Below are positions 25,599 to 32,750 of a stretch of 64,000 nucleotides of DNA, piece by piece. Position 1 is the stretch's first letter; each line of letters starts with the position of its first letter. A program made the translations under genes and the position numbers. The stretch comes from Actinoplanes sp. SE50/110 (lineage in GTDB: Bacteria; Actinomycetota; Actinomycetes; Mycobacteriales; Micromonosporaceae): the NCBI RefSeq assembly GCF_900119315.1, contig NZ_LT827010.1, positions 4,807,001 to 4,871,000 on the forward strand. Direction: 5' to 3'. Below the pieces are notes generated by a model. That model had not been told where the DNA came from, ran no database searches, and saw only the letters and a list, made by a program, of their open reading frames with translations.

Positions 25599-26537
25599 TC
25601 AGGGGCGGCGGCCGATCCAGACGTCGCGGGTGGCGCGGACGGTCAGGTCGGACCGGGCCGGCGCGCTCGCGGCGTAGTCGCGCAGCGCCGCGAGGTCGTC
25701 GCCGCTGAGCCGATCAGCAAGCCGGCTCGCCGTGCGCTCCAGCGTCACCTGCGCGTAGCGCCCGGCCTGCGGCGGCAACGGCGGTGTCAGGTCGATGTCG
25801 AAGCGGCGTTCCGCCTCGACCGCGAACCCCGCCGCCGTAAGCCGGGCACCCCAGTCCTCACCCATGTGCAGGCCGCCCTCCAACCGCATCCGCGCCAGCT
25901 CGGCATGGCACCGTTCCTCCAGTGCCACACCCGCCGGATCGCTCAGAAACCGCGGGAACCCGTCCAGCTCCGTGATCATGAATACGCCGCCCGGCCGCAG
26001 CACATCCTTGACCTGCTCCAAGGTCCGCTGCGGATCAGCCAGATGATGCATCGACGCGGAAGCCCACACCAGATCCGCCGCCCCGAGCGCCGGCCAGTCG
26101 CCGTCCAGATCCGCCCGAACCGTCCGAACCCTGTCCCGGAGCCCCGCCGCATCCACCCGCTGCCGCAGCAGGGCAAGCATCTCCTCATCGACATCCACCG
26201 CGGTCACCCGAGCCCCCACCAGATGCCGAGCCAGCGCAATGGTTCCCGTCCCGGTCCCCGCCCCGAGGTCGACGATTGCCGGCTCCCCCGGCACCAGCGA
26301 AGCAGCCCAGTCCATCAGCTCCCGGTAGTAGTCCCCCAACACCTCCGCATCAAGATCAAGCATCTGAGCAAGCCCGGACCCGTCACCGCCGTCCGCATGG
26401 CCGCCATGCCCATGCCCGCCATGCCCATGCCCGCCGGATCCGTCGCCGCCATGCCCATGCCCGCCATGCCGGAGCTGCGCGTCACCCCTGAGCTCACCGT
26501 TACCGTGCTGCCCGCCGTGACCGTGTTCGTTCGCCAT
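25599..26537 (-). CDS. class I SAM-dependent methyltransferase with His/Gly-rich N-terminal extension
   Basis: This is a 312-residue protein. Residues 1-55 form a low-complexity His/Gly-rich extension with repeated GHGHGG and GGHADGG units and about twelve His. A Rossmann methyltransferase follows with motif I IVDLGAGTGTGTIALARHL near residue 88, TAVDVDEEML for the ribose-binding acid and VWASASMHHLADPQ as motif IV. The extension looks metal-binding or disordered. The gene is divergent from an XRE-cupin regulator with shared CTTGCG operator copies, so its expression is probably controlled by that regulator. The methyl acceptor is unknown. Confidence 0.85.
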   Translation of the reverse strand: MANEHGHGGQHGNGELRGDAQLRHGGHGHGGDGSGGHGHGGHGHGGHADGGDGSGLAQMLDLDAEVLGDYYRELMDWAASLVPGEPAIVDLGAGTGTGTIALARHLVGARVTAVDVDEEMLALLRQRVDAAGLRDRVRTVRADLDGDWPALGAADLVWASASMHHLADPQRTLEQVKDVLRPGGVFMITELDGFPRFLSDPAGVALEERCHAELARMRLEGGLHMGEDWGARLTAAGFAVEAERRFDIDLTPPLPPQAGRYAQVTLERTASRLADRLSGDDLAALRDYAASAPARSDLTVRATRDVWIGRRP

Positions 26538-26556
26538 GCCTCGACGCTACCCCCAC

Positions 26557-26594
26557 CTTGCGTTATGGGCATATCATCTTGCGCATGACGCAAG
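26557..26594. promoter_or_regulatory. three CTTGCG half-sites between divergent methyltransferase and XRE-cupin genes
   Basis: CTTGCG occurs at 26557 and 26578 and in inverted form (CGCAAG) at 26589. The outer pair forms 11-bp arms (CTTGCGTTATG / CATGACGCAAG, 10 of 11 matching). The inner pair is a perfect 6-bp dyad with a 5-bp spacer. The right arm overlaps the start codon of the regulator (26585), as expected for autorepression. Confidence 0.6.
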
Positions 26595-27160
26595 ACGGAG
26601 AGTTGGATGTTCTGGTCCGGCAGCGGATCCGAGGCCTCCGGATCGCCCGCGGCTGGACCCTCGACGAGCTGGCCTCCCGCGCCTACCTCACTCCGTCAAC
26701 CTTGAGCCGCATCGAAACCGGCCACCGCCGCATCGCCCTCGACCAGCTGGCCCCCATCGCCCGGGCCCTCGGCACCACCCTCGACCAGCTGGTCGAGTCA
26801 GGCCGCGACGAGGACGTGGTGATCCGCCCCCACCACGACGACTCCCGCGGCATGACCACCTGGCTGCTGAACCGCGAAGGCGCCCCCACCGGCATGACCG
26901 TCGCCAAACTCCGGATCGACCGCCCCGTCCCCCAGGACTTGAGAGTCCACCCCGGCCGCGACTGGTTCGTCGTCCTCGCCGGCACCATCACGCTCCGCCT
27001 GGCCGACCGCACGATCACCGTCCGAGCCGGCGAAGCCGCCGAGTTCTCCACCATGGTCCCGCACGCCTTCGGCTCCGCCGGCGGCCCCGCCGAAGTCCTC
27101 TGCATCCTCGACCAGGAGGGCGAACGCTCCCACCTCCGCCCTCACCATCCCCACTCCTGA
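26585..27160 (+). CDS. XRE-family regulator with C-terminal cupin domain
   Basis: This 191-residue protein has an N-terminal helix-turn-helix (IRGLRIARGWTLDELASRAY, then LTPSTLSRIETGHRRIAL) over residues 8-65 and a cupin sensor domain at about 100-185 (WFVVLAGTITLRLADRTITV). This architecture is common among small regulators that sense a metabolite and control a neighbouring enzyme. The ATG at 26585 is chosen; an in-frame ATG at 26558 would place the start inside the left operator arm. It probably regulates itself and the divergent methyltransferase. Confidence 0.88.
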   Translation: MTQDGELDVLVRQRIRGLRIARGWTLDELASRAYLTPSTLSRIETGHRRIALDQLAPIARALGTTLDQLVESGRDEDVVIRPHHDDSRGMTTWLLNREGAPTGMTVAKLRIDRPVPQDLRVHPGRDWFVVLAGTITLRLADRTITVRAGEAAEFSTMVPHAFGSAGGPAEVLCILDQEGERSHLRPHHPHS

Positions 27161-27260
27161 CCCAGCCCACGCCGCGCCACCGCCGACGAGGCACAGACGC
27201 AGGCCGGCATCAGGCCACACGCAGGCTCAAAGCGGATCGGGCCGGCATGCGAGCGACCGA

Positions 27261-27392
27261 GCGCGGGCAGGCAAGCGGGCGGGCGCGGGCAGGCAAGCGG
27301 GCGCGCGCGGGCAGGCAAGCGGGCGCGCGCGGGCAGGCAAGCGGGCGCGCGCGGGCAGGCAAGCGGGCGGGCGCGGGCAGGCAAGCGGGCGC
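27261..27392. repeat. minisatellite: six 22-bp tandem units
   Basis: Six consecutive copies of a 22-bp unit (GCGCGGGCAGGCAAGCGGGC plus two variable bases, GG or GC) fill the gap between the XRE-cupin gene and the convergent VOC gene. The array ends only 4 bp before the VOC stop. Confidence 0.92.
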
Positions 27393-27395
27393 GGA

Positions 27396-27767
27396 CTATT
27401 GCATTGGCGGCGCCCAGCCGGGCCGCGGGATGAGGCAGAACGGATGCCCCGCCGGGTCAGCGAACACGTGATCACCAGGCAACGCCACGGCGCCGAGCGC
27501 GACCACCGCCGCGCCTGCCAGCGCCACGTCCTCCACCATGACGTCCAGGTGAAGTTGCTGCGGCACCGCCGCATCCGGCCAGGTCGGCGCCCGATGGTCC
27601 GGCGCCCGCTGAAAGGCCAACCCGGACGTGGTCGTATCAGCCGACACCACCACGAAGTCACCGTCGTCGTAGGTGACCGGTTCCCCCAGCACCGCGCTCC
27701 AGAACTCGGCAAGCTCCCGCGGCTCGGGACAGTCCACAATCACATGGTGCAAGCGTCCAAGGGGCAC
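27396..27767 (-). CDS. VOC family protein (glyoxalase-like)
   Basis: This is a protein of about 123 residues with the glyoxalase-like pattern HHVIVDCPEPRELAEFWSAV at the N-terminus, QQLHLDVMVEDVALAGAAVV in the middle and HVFADPAGHPFCLIPRPGW at the end. These give the His/Glu-type metal ligands in the expected places except that the last Glu is Cys. It most resembles actinobacterial VOC proteins of unknown substrate. GTG 27767 seems the likely start; the frame extends to an ATG at 27803 that overlaps the divergent gene's start. Confidence 0.85.
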   Translation of the reverse strand: MPLGRLHHVIVDCPEPRELAEFWSAVLGEPVTYDDGDFVVVSADTTTSGLAFQRAPDHRAPTWPDAAVPQQLHLDVMVEDVALAGAAVVALGAVALPGDHVFADPAGHPFCLIPRPGWAPPMQ

Positions 27768-27801
27768 CCTCCCAGTGTCAGTCCTCGGTAGGGTCCCGCC
27801 C

Positions 27802-28470
27802 ATGGGACCCGACTACCTGGCACTCCTGCGTAACGAACTGACCACCTTCCAGTCGCGCCTGACCGGTGACCTGGACGCCCCGGTCGAGCACTGCGGCGAC
27901 TGGACCCTCCGTGACCTGGCCGGCCACCTGGCTCAGGGCAACCTCTGGGCAGCCACCGCGGTCACCGAACGGCACGGCCGTTTCCAAGGCCCGCCCGCCC
28001 CGGACGACATCGCCCCGTGGGTCGAGGAATCCAGCCGCATCCTCCTCGCCACTCTGTCCGCCGACCCGGACACCGAAGCCTCGACATTCTGGCCACCGCG
28101 AACCGTCGCCTTCTGGCGCCGCCGCCGCTGGCTGGAAACCCTGATCCACCGCTGGGACGCCGAAAACGCCCTCCACCTCCCCAGCGAACTCGACCCCGCA
28201 TGGTGCGCCGACGGCATTGCCGAAGTCGGCGACACCTTCCTCCCGCGGCAGATCGCACTCGGTCGCATTCCCGCTCCCACCGCGGCCGTCTGTTTCGCCG
28301 CCACCGATCTCGCCGAGTCATGGACCCTGGGCGAGGGCGACCCGATCACCACCCTCTCCGGTCCGGCCGCGGACATCCTGCTCGCGCTGTGGAACCGGCT
28401 CCCTTGGTCCAGCCTCACCGGCGACCACGAAGCCGCCCGCAAGGCACTCCCCGGCCCCGTGACTCCGTAA
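27802..28470 (+). CDS. maleylpyruvate isomerase family mycothiol-dependent enzyme
   Basis: This 222-residue protein has the MDMPI/DinB-like four-helix fold. It shows WTLRDLAGHLAQG near residue 40, LETLIHRWDAENAL near residue 118 (two of the metal-binding His) and an MDMPI C-terminal-type segment with FAATDLAESWTL. The family uses mycothiol, the actinobacterial thiol, for isomerisation or transfer reactions; the substrate is unknown. The gene is divergent from the VOC gene, with both ATGs inside one CCATGG. Confidence 0.85.
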   Translation: MGPDYLALLRNELTTFQSRLTGDLDAPVEHCGDWTLRDLAGHLAQGNLWAATAVTERHGRFQGPPAPDDIAPWVEESSRILLATLSADPDTEASTFWPPRTVAFWRRRRWLETLIHRWDAENALHLPSELDPAWCADGIAEVGDTFLPRQIALGRIPAPTAAVCFAATDLAESWTLGEGDPITTLSGPAADILLALWNRLPWSSLTGDHEAARKALPGPVTP

Positions 28471-28737
28471 CCCCCCGGCCACCTGACTCCGTAACCGGGA
28501 CCCCGCCAGTCCGACCGCGTCAGTCCGACCCCGTGACACGGATACGCGGCCTCATCGTTCCGGCTCCGTGACTTCGTGCCTCCTCAGGTGCGTTCTCGCT
28601 GATTCCTCGGTCTGACCGTCCTCCGCGGGACCTGCCCACCAGCCTGGGCGGGTCGGCTACTGGACAGTGCAAGGGGCGCGTCGTTTCCCGCGACATCGAC
28701 CGGCACCGGTTTCCATAGACGGGTGTTGTCATGGGGG

Positions 28738-29382
28738 ATGTCGATGGATTACTACCTGTTGGCCGGGGACGTTCTGCTGGTCGAGGAGTTCACCTACGGA
28801 CCGGACCACGTCACCGTTGCCCTGAGCGGCGCGATGTGGTCGGCGGGTAGCGACGGCTGGTCTGACGCGGGCAGCTTCGGCCGCCTGCTGCGCACCAATG
28901 AGCAGTTGCTCGCCACGGCCACGCCGATCACCCGCGATCGGGCGGAGCGGATTCATCTCGAACTCAGTGGTGGGGCCCTGCCGACCGAGGCGGCTCTGCG
29001 CGGAGTGTTCGGAGAAGTCGTACGCTTCGCGAACGCCGCGCCGTTGCGCTTGAGCATGGACGACACCCCCGACGGCTTTCAGGAGAAGCGGATCTATCGA
29101 GTGCTGTTCGCCAAAGAACCGCGAGCCGCACAACTGGCCGAACTGTCCGCCGCCTGGCGCGGCACCACCGGCGGGGGCATGCCCTCCGGCAACGGGCGGG
29201 CCGGTGACCACCTGTTCACCTGGAATCTGCGCCGGGTCGGCCAGGGCATAGCCTGGGGGCTCGACGTGACCGTGCTGCTGGGCGCCGAAACCGCCGACAT
29301 CACCGGCACCGTCCTGCGGAAGTTGACCGCCGACGTACGCCGTCAGGGACTTGTCCCGCTGACAACGGAAAGATTCGCCTGA
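28738..29382 (+). CDS. hypothetical protein
   Basis: The protein is about 212-214 residues long, soluble, and I do not recognise its family. It starts MDYYLLAGDVLLVEEFTYGP and ends with a beta-rich then helical part (GLDVTVLLGAETADITGTVL). The ATG at 28744 has GGGGG six bases upstream and may be the true start rather than 28738. Intact codon usage and a clean frame support coding. It is convergent with the cupin gene and separated from it by a 7-bp-arm inverted repeat. Confidence 0.6.
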   Translation: MSMDYYLLAGDVLLVEEFTYGPDHVTVALSGAMWSAGSDGWSDAGSFGRLLRTNEQLLATATPITRDRAERIHLELSGGALPTEAALRGVFGEVVRFANAAPLRLSMDDTPDGFQEKRIYRVLFAKEPRAAQLAELSAAWRGTTGGGMPSGNGRAGDHLFTWNLRRVGQGIAWGLDVTVLLGAETADITGTVLRKLTADVRRQGLVPLTTERFA

Positions 29383-29405
29383 ACCTGACCCGGCGCTCGG
29401 CGAAT
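29373..29405. terminator. weak bidirectional terminator candidate
   Basis: Perfect 7-bp arms ATTCGCC / GGCGAAT flank a long 19-nt loop and span the end of the hypothetical gene, just before the convergent cupin stop. The loop length makes this weak. Confidence 0.3.
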
Positions 29406-29407
29406 GA

Positions 29408-29749
29408 TCAGGTCTGTGGGCCGAGCAGCCCGGGAACCTGAACCGCGGGCTTCTCCTTGAGCTCGATGAAGATGCCGTGCGTCGGGGTGTCCCCGACGTT
29501 GTGGCCTTGATGCTCCTGCGCCCCGACCCAGCGGACGGCGCCCGCGGGCAGCTCCACATCGACAGCCTGATCGCCGGAACTGACCCGGCGCCGGAAGCTG
29601 CTGAGGGTCACCATCACGCTGTCCGGATGCCGATGAGTATGGGTCTTGTCTCCTGGTGCATCCCGATATTCCAGGACGCGCACGCGCTCGTTCTCGAAGA
29701 CCACCTTGTAGAGGTCGGGATCGGTCTGGATCGGATCGTGACTGCTCAT
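29408..29749 (-). CDS. cupin domain-containing protein
   Basis: This 113-residue single-domain cupin has the metal-binding motif THTHRHPDSVMVTLSS (HxH...Glu position replaced by Val/Met region) and a second motif HQGHNVGDTPTHGIFIELK. It resembles small cupins annotated near beta-alanine degradation genes; the real reaction is unknown. GGAGG precedes ATG 29749 by about 11 bases. It is divergent from a TetR regulator 46 bp away, which likely controls it. Confidence 0.82.
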   Translation of the reverse strand: MSSHDPIQTDPDLYKVVFENERVRVLEYRDAPGDKTHTHRHPDSVMVTLSSFRRRVSSGDQAVDVELPAGAVRWVGAQEHQGHNVGDTPTHGIFIELKEKPAVQVPGLLGPQT

Positions 29750-29795
29750 CGGACTTGCCACCTCCGGTTGCCGTGCCTCGTGGGACGACGGTACC

Positions 29796-30653
29796 ATGAT
29801 GGGCATGCGGATGCCATATGAGTCGACCGGGCGCACCCGGCAGAAGTCCCGCACCCGGCAGGCGCTGGTCGAGGCCACCCGTGAGCTGCTGGCCGACGGG
29901 CTGACGCCGCGGGTGGAGGACGCCGCCGCACACAGCGGCATCTCCCGCACGACGGCATACCGCTACTTCGCCAACCAGCACTCGCTCCTGCTGGCGGCAC
30001 AGCCCCAGATCCAGCCCGACACGCTGCTCGATGCCACCGCCCCGACCGAGCCTCGCGCCCGGATGACGGCGTTCATGGACGCGTTCACGGCCTACAACCT
30101 CCAGTGGGAGCCCCAGCTCCGCTCCGCCCTGCGGCTCTCCCTGGCCGCTCCACGGGACACCGCCGTGCCGACCCCTGACCGTCCAGAGCTCCGGTTCGCA
30201 GCTGCCCGCGCCCACACCGGCCGCCACGACGACACCGTTTGGCACGCACCGCCCCCAGCTGCGACACGGCAGGGGCACCCGGACAGCGACCCCACCTCGA
30301 CGCAGCCGGACAGCAGTGCACCAGCCGGTACCGACAGCAGTGGATCAGCCGGCACGGAGCAGCCCCTCCTCCGCCGCGGCAGGGCAATCGGCTGGATCGA
30401 GGACGCACTTCGCCCCCTTGCCGACAGCCACCCCGCCATCGACCGGCGGTCCCTCGCCGTCGCCATCCGATCCGCCACCGGCATCGAGTCACTGATCTGG
30501 TTGATCGACATCGCCGCCCAGACCCGTGACCAGGCCGCCGCGACCGTTCAAGGCACCGCCCTGGCCCTCTTGGACGCCGCCATGAACCAAGCCCCACCTC
30601 AGCAAGCCAGCCGAGCAGACAACGGCCTCCACCGGCAGCCCACACCGGGGTAG
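29796..30653 (+). CDS. TetR-family transcriptional regulator with a low-complexity insertion
   Basis: The N-terminal TetR helix-turn-helix is clear: TRQALVEATRELLADGLTPR, VEDAAAHSGISRTTAYRYF at residues 20-62. The C-terminal ligand-binding part (GRAIGWIEDALRPLADSHPA to IWLIDIAAQT) is typical. Between them, residues ~125-185 are a Pro/Ser/Thr/Gly-rich disordered stretch that relatives lack. The gene is divergent from the cupin gene. Start choice among four nearby ATGs (29796-29811) is uncertain. Confidence 0.85.
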   Translation: MMGMRMPYESTGRTRQKSRTRQALVEATRELLADGLTPRVEDAAAHSGISRTTAYRYFANQHSLLLAAQPQIQPDTLLDATAPTEPRARMTAFMDAFTAYNLQWEPQLRSALRLSLAAPRDTAVPTPDRPELRFAAARAHTGRHDDTVWHAPPPAATRQGHPDSDPTSTQPDSSAPAGTDSSGSAGTEQPLLRRGRAIGWIEDALRPLADSHPAIDRRSLAVAIRSATGIESLIWLIDIAAQTRDQAAATVQGTALALLDAAMNQAPPQQASRADNGLHRQPTPG

Positions 30654-30659
30654 AGACGC

Positions 30660-30737
30660 GGCGGCAGCCAGTGTCGGTCGGGCACGGCGGCAGCCAGTGC
30701 CGGTCGGGCACGGCGGCAGCCAGCGCCGCTCAGACAC
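30660..30737. repeat. minisatellite: three 26-bp tandem units
   Basis: Three adjacent 26-bp copies begin GGCGGCAGCCAGTG; the first two differ at one position and the third is degenerate. The array starts 7 bp after the TetR stop. Confidence 0.8.
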
Positions 30738-30813
30738 AACAGGAGTTGGCGTCGGTCAGGCACAGCTCAGCTCACGCCGCGAGGACCGTCCGCAGCGGCT
30801 GAGGAGCCCGAGA

Positions 30814-30842
30814 CATCCGGCGGCGGCCCACGCCGCCGGATG
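30814..30842 (+). terminator. strong hairpin terminator
   Basis: Perfect 12-bp arms CATCCGGCGGCG / CGCCGCCGGATG with a 5-nt loop, about 160 bp after the TetR stop. No T-run. Confidence 0.6.
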
Positions 30843-31030
30843 ACGCTCGGCGAAAGCCCGGACCGTATCGGCACGCCCGCGACCCACATCGCGGGAGACG
30901 TCACACGGACACGACGGAATCAATGGTGGCGAATCGAGGGCTGCTTTTGGAGGTCGTAAAGCTGAGAAAAGGGCAACGAACGAATGCGGGCGCTTGCTTT
31001 GTCATAGGTGTTCCGGTTTAGGCTTGGCCC

Positions 31031-31372
31031 ATGTCCGCGAGCGCCGCACCCGTTGTCCACCTGGCTCGGCCGCACCGGCCGGTGGTGGTGGCCGGCACCC
31101 TGGCGGAATTGCGCGGGCCGACGTGCGGGTTCGTCGAGTTGCCGTTGCGCCTGTGGTGGCATCCGCAGCGGGCGTTCGATCTGTCGCAGCGCACGATGCT
31201 CTTGTGGATGTATGAAAATGTGCTGCGGGAATCGATCCGGGTCGACGAGTTGCGCGCGTTTCTGGATGGCGCGACCCTGGTCCGGGTCTGGTCCGAGCTG
31301 AACCTTCCGCGCGGCGTCCGCGCCGCCTGGGAGGCCCGGCATCCCAGGCTGCGGCTCCGCGCGGCCGCCTGA
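31031..31372 (+). CDS. small partner protein upstream of AbiEii-type nucleotidyltransferase
   Basis: This is a 113-residue basic protein. It has a hydrophobic N-terminal half (PVVVAGTLAELRGPTCGFVE), the aromatic stretch LPLRLWWHPQRAFDLSQRT and a helical C-terminus (VDELRAFLDGATLVRVWSEL). I recall similar short ORFs preceding AbiEii-like nucleotidyltransferases in actinobacteria, but I cannot name a family. It does not look like the winged-helix AbiEi antitoxin. An antitoxin or accessory role is inferred from position only. Confidence 0.65.
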   Translation: MSASAAPVVHLARPHRPVVVAGTLAELRGPTCGFVELPLRLWWHPQRAFDLSQRTMLLWMYENVLRESIRVDELRAFLDGATLVRVWSELNLPRGVRAAWEARHPRLRLRAAA

Positions 31373-31390
31373 AGAGCGTAAAAGCCAGAA

Positions 31391-31540
31391 CGGCCGACAC
31401 AAGCGAACCCGGACCCGGCCGACACGAGCAAAGCCGGACCCGGCCGACACAAGCAAAGCCGCACCCGGCCGACACAAGCAAACCTGGACCCGGCCGACAC
31501 AAGCAAACCTGGACCCGGCCGACACAAGCGAAGCCGCACC
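31391..31540. repeat. minisatellite: six 25-bp tandem units inside the AbiEii-like pair
   Basis: Six consecutive 25-bp units begin CGGCCGACAC and vary only in the trailing bases (AAGCAAACCTGGACC-type); two neighbours are identical. A seventh partial unit follows. The array lies between the 31031 gene and the nucleotidyltransferase gene and has no ORF of its own. Confidence 0.92.
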
Positions 31541-31594
31541 CGGCCGACCAGCGGACGACAGCGAACCAACCAGAAGCGAGCCGGACCCTCACCG

Positions 31595-32236
31595 ATGAAC
31601 GTCGACGACTTCTACCGTGACGTCGCCCGGATCGCCTTGGCGGTCGCCGACAAGCACGGGTTCGTTCTCGGCGGCGGCGTCGCCTGGCTGGTCAACGGAC
31701 TGGTCGCGCGGCCGACCGAGGACATCGACCTGTTCACCGACACGGCGGGCGGGGTGACCGCGGCGGCCGGCGAGGTGACCTCGGCGCTGACCGGGGCGGG
31801 CTACCGGGTGGTCCGCGAGGAGGGCGACGAACTGTTTCCCGGCATGGACGCCGACATCCAGGAGTTCCTGGTCGCCGGCGAGCATCGGGCGCTGCGCCTG
31901 ACCCTGTGCCGCCTGGACCGCCGCCGCACCCCGGTGGTGATGGACCTGGGTCCGGTCATGCACCTGGACGATCTCGTCGCCACCAAGGTCGCCGCGCTGG
32001 TGAACCGCCGCGAGGTCCGCGACTACATCGACGTCGCGGCCGCGCTCGAACGGTATCCGCTGGATCGGATCCTGGAGTTGGCGTACGCCGCCGATCCGGC
32101 CCTGGATCCGGAGGACATCGCCGACGCGGGCCGTTACCTGGACCGCCTGGATGATGCCCGCTTCACCCTGTACGGCCTGGATCCCGCCCAGATCAGCGAT
32201 CTTCGTGACCGGCTGTCCGCGTGGCCCCGCGATTAG
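31595..32236 (+). CDS. AbiEii/AbiGii-type nucleotidyltransferase (toxin-family fold)
   Basis: This 213-residue protein has the nucleotidyltransferase signature FVLGGGVAWLVNGLVARPTE followed by DIDLFTD, which gives the GG...DxD metal site. The later VVMDLGPVMHLDDLVATKVA, with Lys and the RREVRDYIDVAA motif, is typical of AbiEii/MenT-type proteins. Such toxins add nucleotides to tRNA acceptor ends in type IV toxin-antitoxin systems; solitary homologues also exist. The toxin role here is an inference. The ATG at 31595 lacks a strong Shine-Dalgarno. Confidence 0.85.
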   Translation: MNVDDFYRDVARIALAVADKHGFVLGGGVAWLVNGLVARPTEDIDLFTDTAGGVTAAAGEVTSALTGAGYRVVREEGDELFPGMDADIQEFLVAGEHRALRLTLCRLDRRRTPVVMDLGPVMHLDDLVATKVAALVNRREVRDYIDVAAALERYPLDRILELAYAADPALDPEDIADAGRYLDRLDDARFTLYGLDPAQISDLRDRLSAWPRD

Positions 32237-32282
32237 GCCGGATTGACGGGAACCGCCCCCGGCCCGCTAACGTCTCACTCCC

Positions 32283-32750
32283 ATGAGGAAGTGGATTTTC
32301 GCCCTGCCCGCGTTGGCACTGGTCGCCGGTGGTTGCGGTTCGGCTCAGGCCACCCAGCCCGACAAGGTCACCGGCCTGCACGACAAGTGGGTGTCCTGCG
32401 AACAGGCGCGCAAGGATGAGGCCGGCGCACCGTCCGGCGCCCGGCTCAACGACGCGTTCAAGCCGGTCGCCGCGGTGGTCTGCCAGATCCGGCCGGTGCC
32501 GCGGGCCGATGGCAGCAGCGCGCCGGTGGAGCAGCGGGTGACCGACATCTCGGAGCTGGTCACGGCTCTGCGCCTGCCGGATGACACGGCGTCCCGGTCG
32601 CCGGTCTGCACCAAGATCTTCATCGCGCCGCCGTGGATCGCCCTGCTCGACGACCAGAACCGGTGGATCCACCCGTCGATCCCGGTCGACCAGTGTCACA
32701 AGCCGCGCACCGAGGTGCTGACCGCGGTCGGGAAGTCACGCCCGCGGTGA
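32283..32750 (+). CDS. hypothetical lipoprotein
   Basis: This 155-residue protein has a signal peptide and lipobox (LVAGGC), so Cys18 should be lipidated and the protein anchored on the outer face of the membrane. The mature part has five further Cys (for example WVSCEQ, AVVCQI, SPVCTK, DQCHK) that could form disulfides. No family is recognised. Its 3' end overlaps the MFS transporter stop on the other strand by 15 bp. Confidence 0.78.
   Translation: MRKWIFALPALALVAGGCGSAQATQPDKVTGLHDKWVSCEQARKDEAGAPSGARLNDAFKPVAAVVCQIRPVPRADGSSAPVEQRVTDISELVTALRLPDDTASRSPVCTKIFIAPPWIALLDDQNRWIHPSIPVDQCHKPRTEVLTAVGKSRPR

Larger units (their letters stand above)
30654..31030. other. intergenic region with repeats and terminator
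   Basis: It contains three 26-bp tandem units (30660-30737) and a perfect 12-bp-arm hairpin (30814-30842). A second, shorter hairpin (CCCGCG/CGCGGG) follows near 30880, and then an AT-richer promoter-like region leads to the 31031 gene. No gene is supported. Confidence 0.5.

Noticed and set aside
31391..31540. CRISPR array
   Set aside because: The 25-bp units are directly adjacent with no spacers; it is a minisatellite. The 22-bp array at 27261 was rejected for the same reason.
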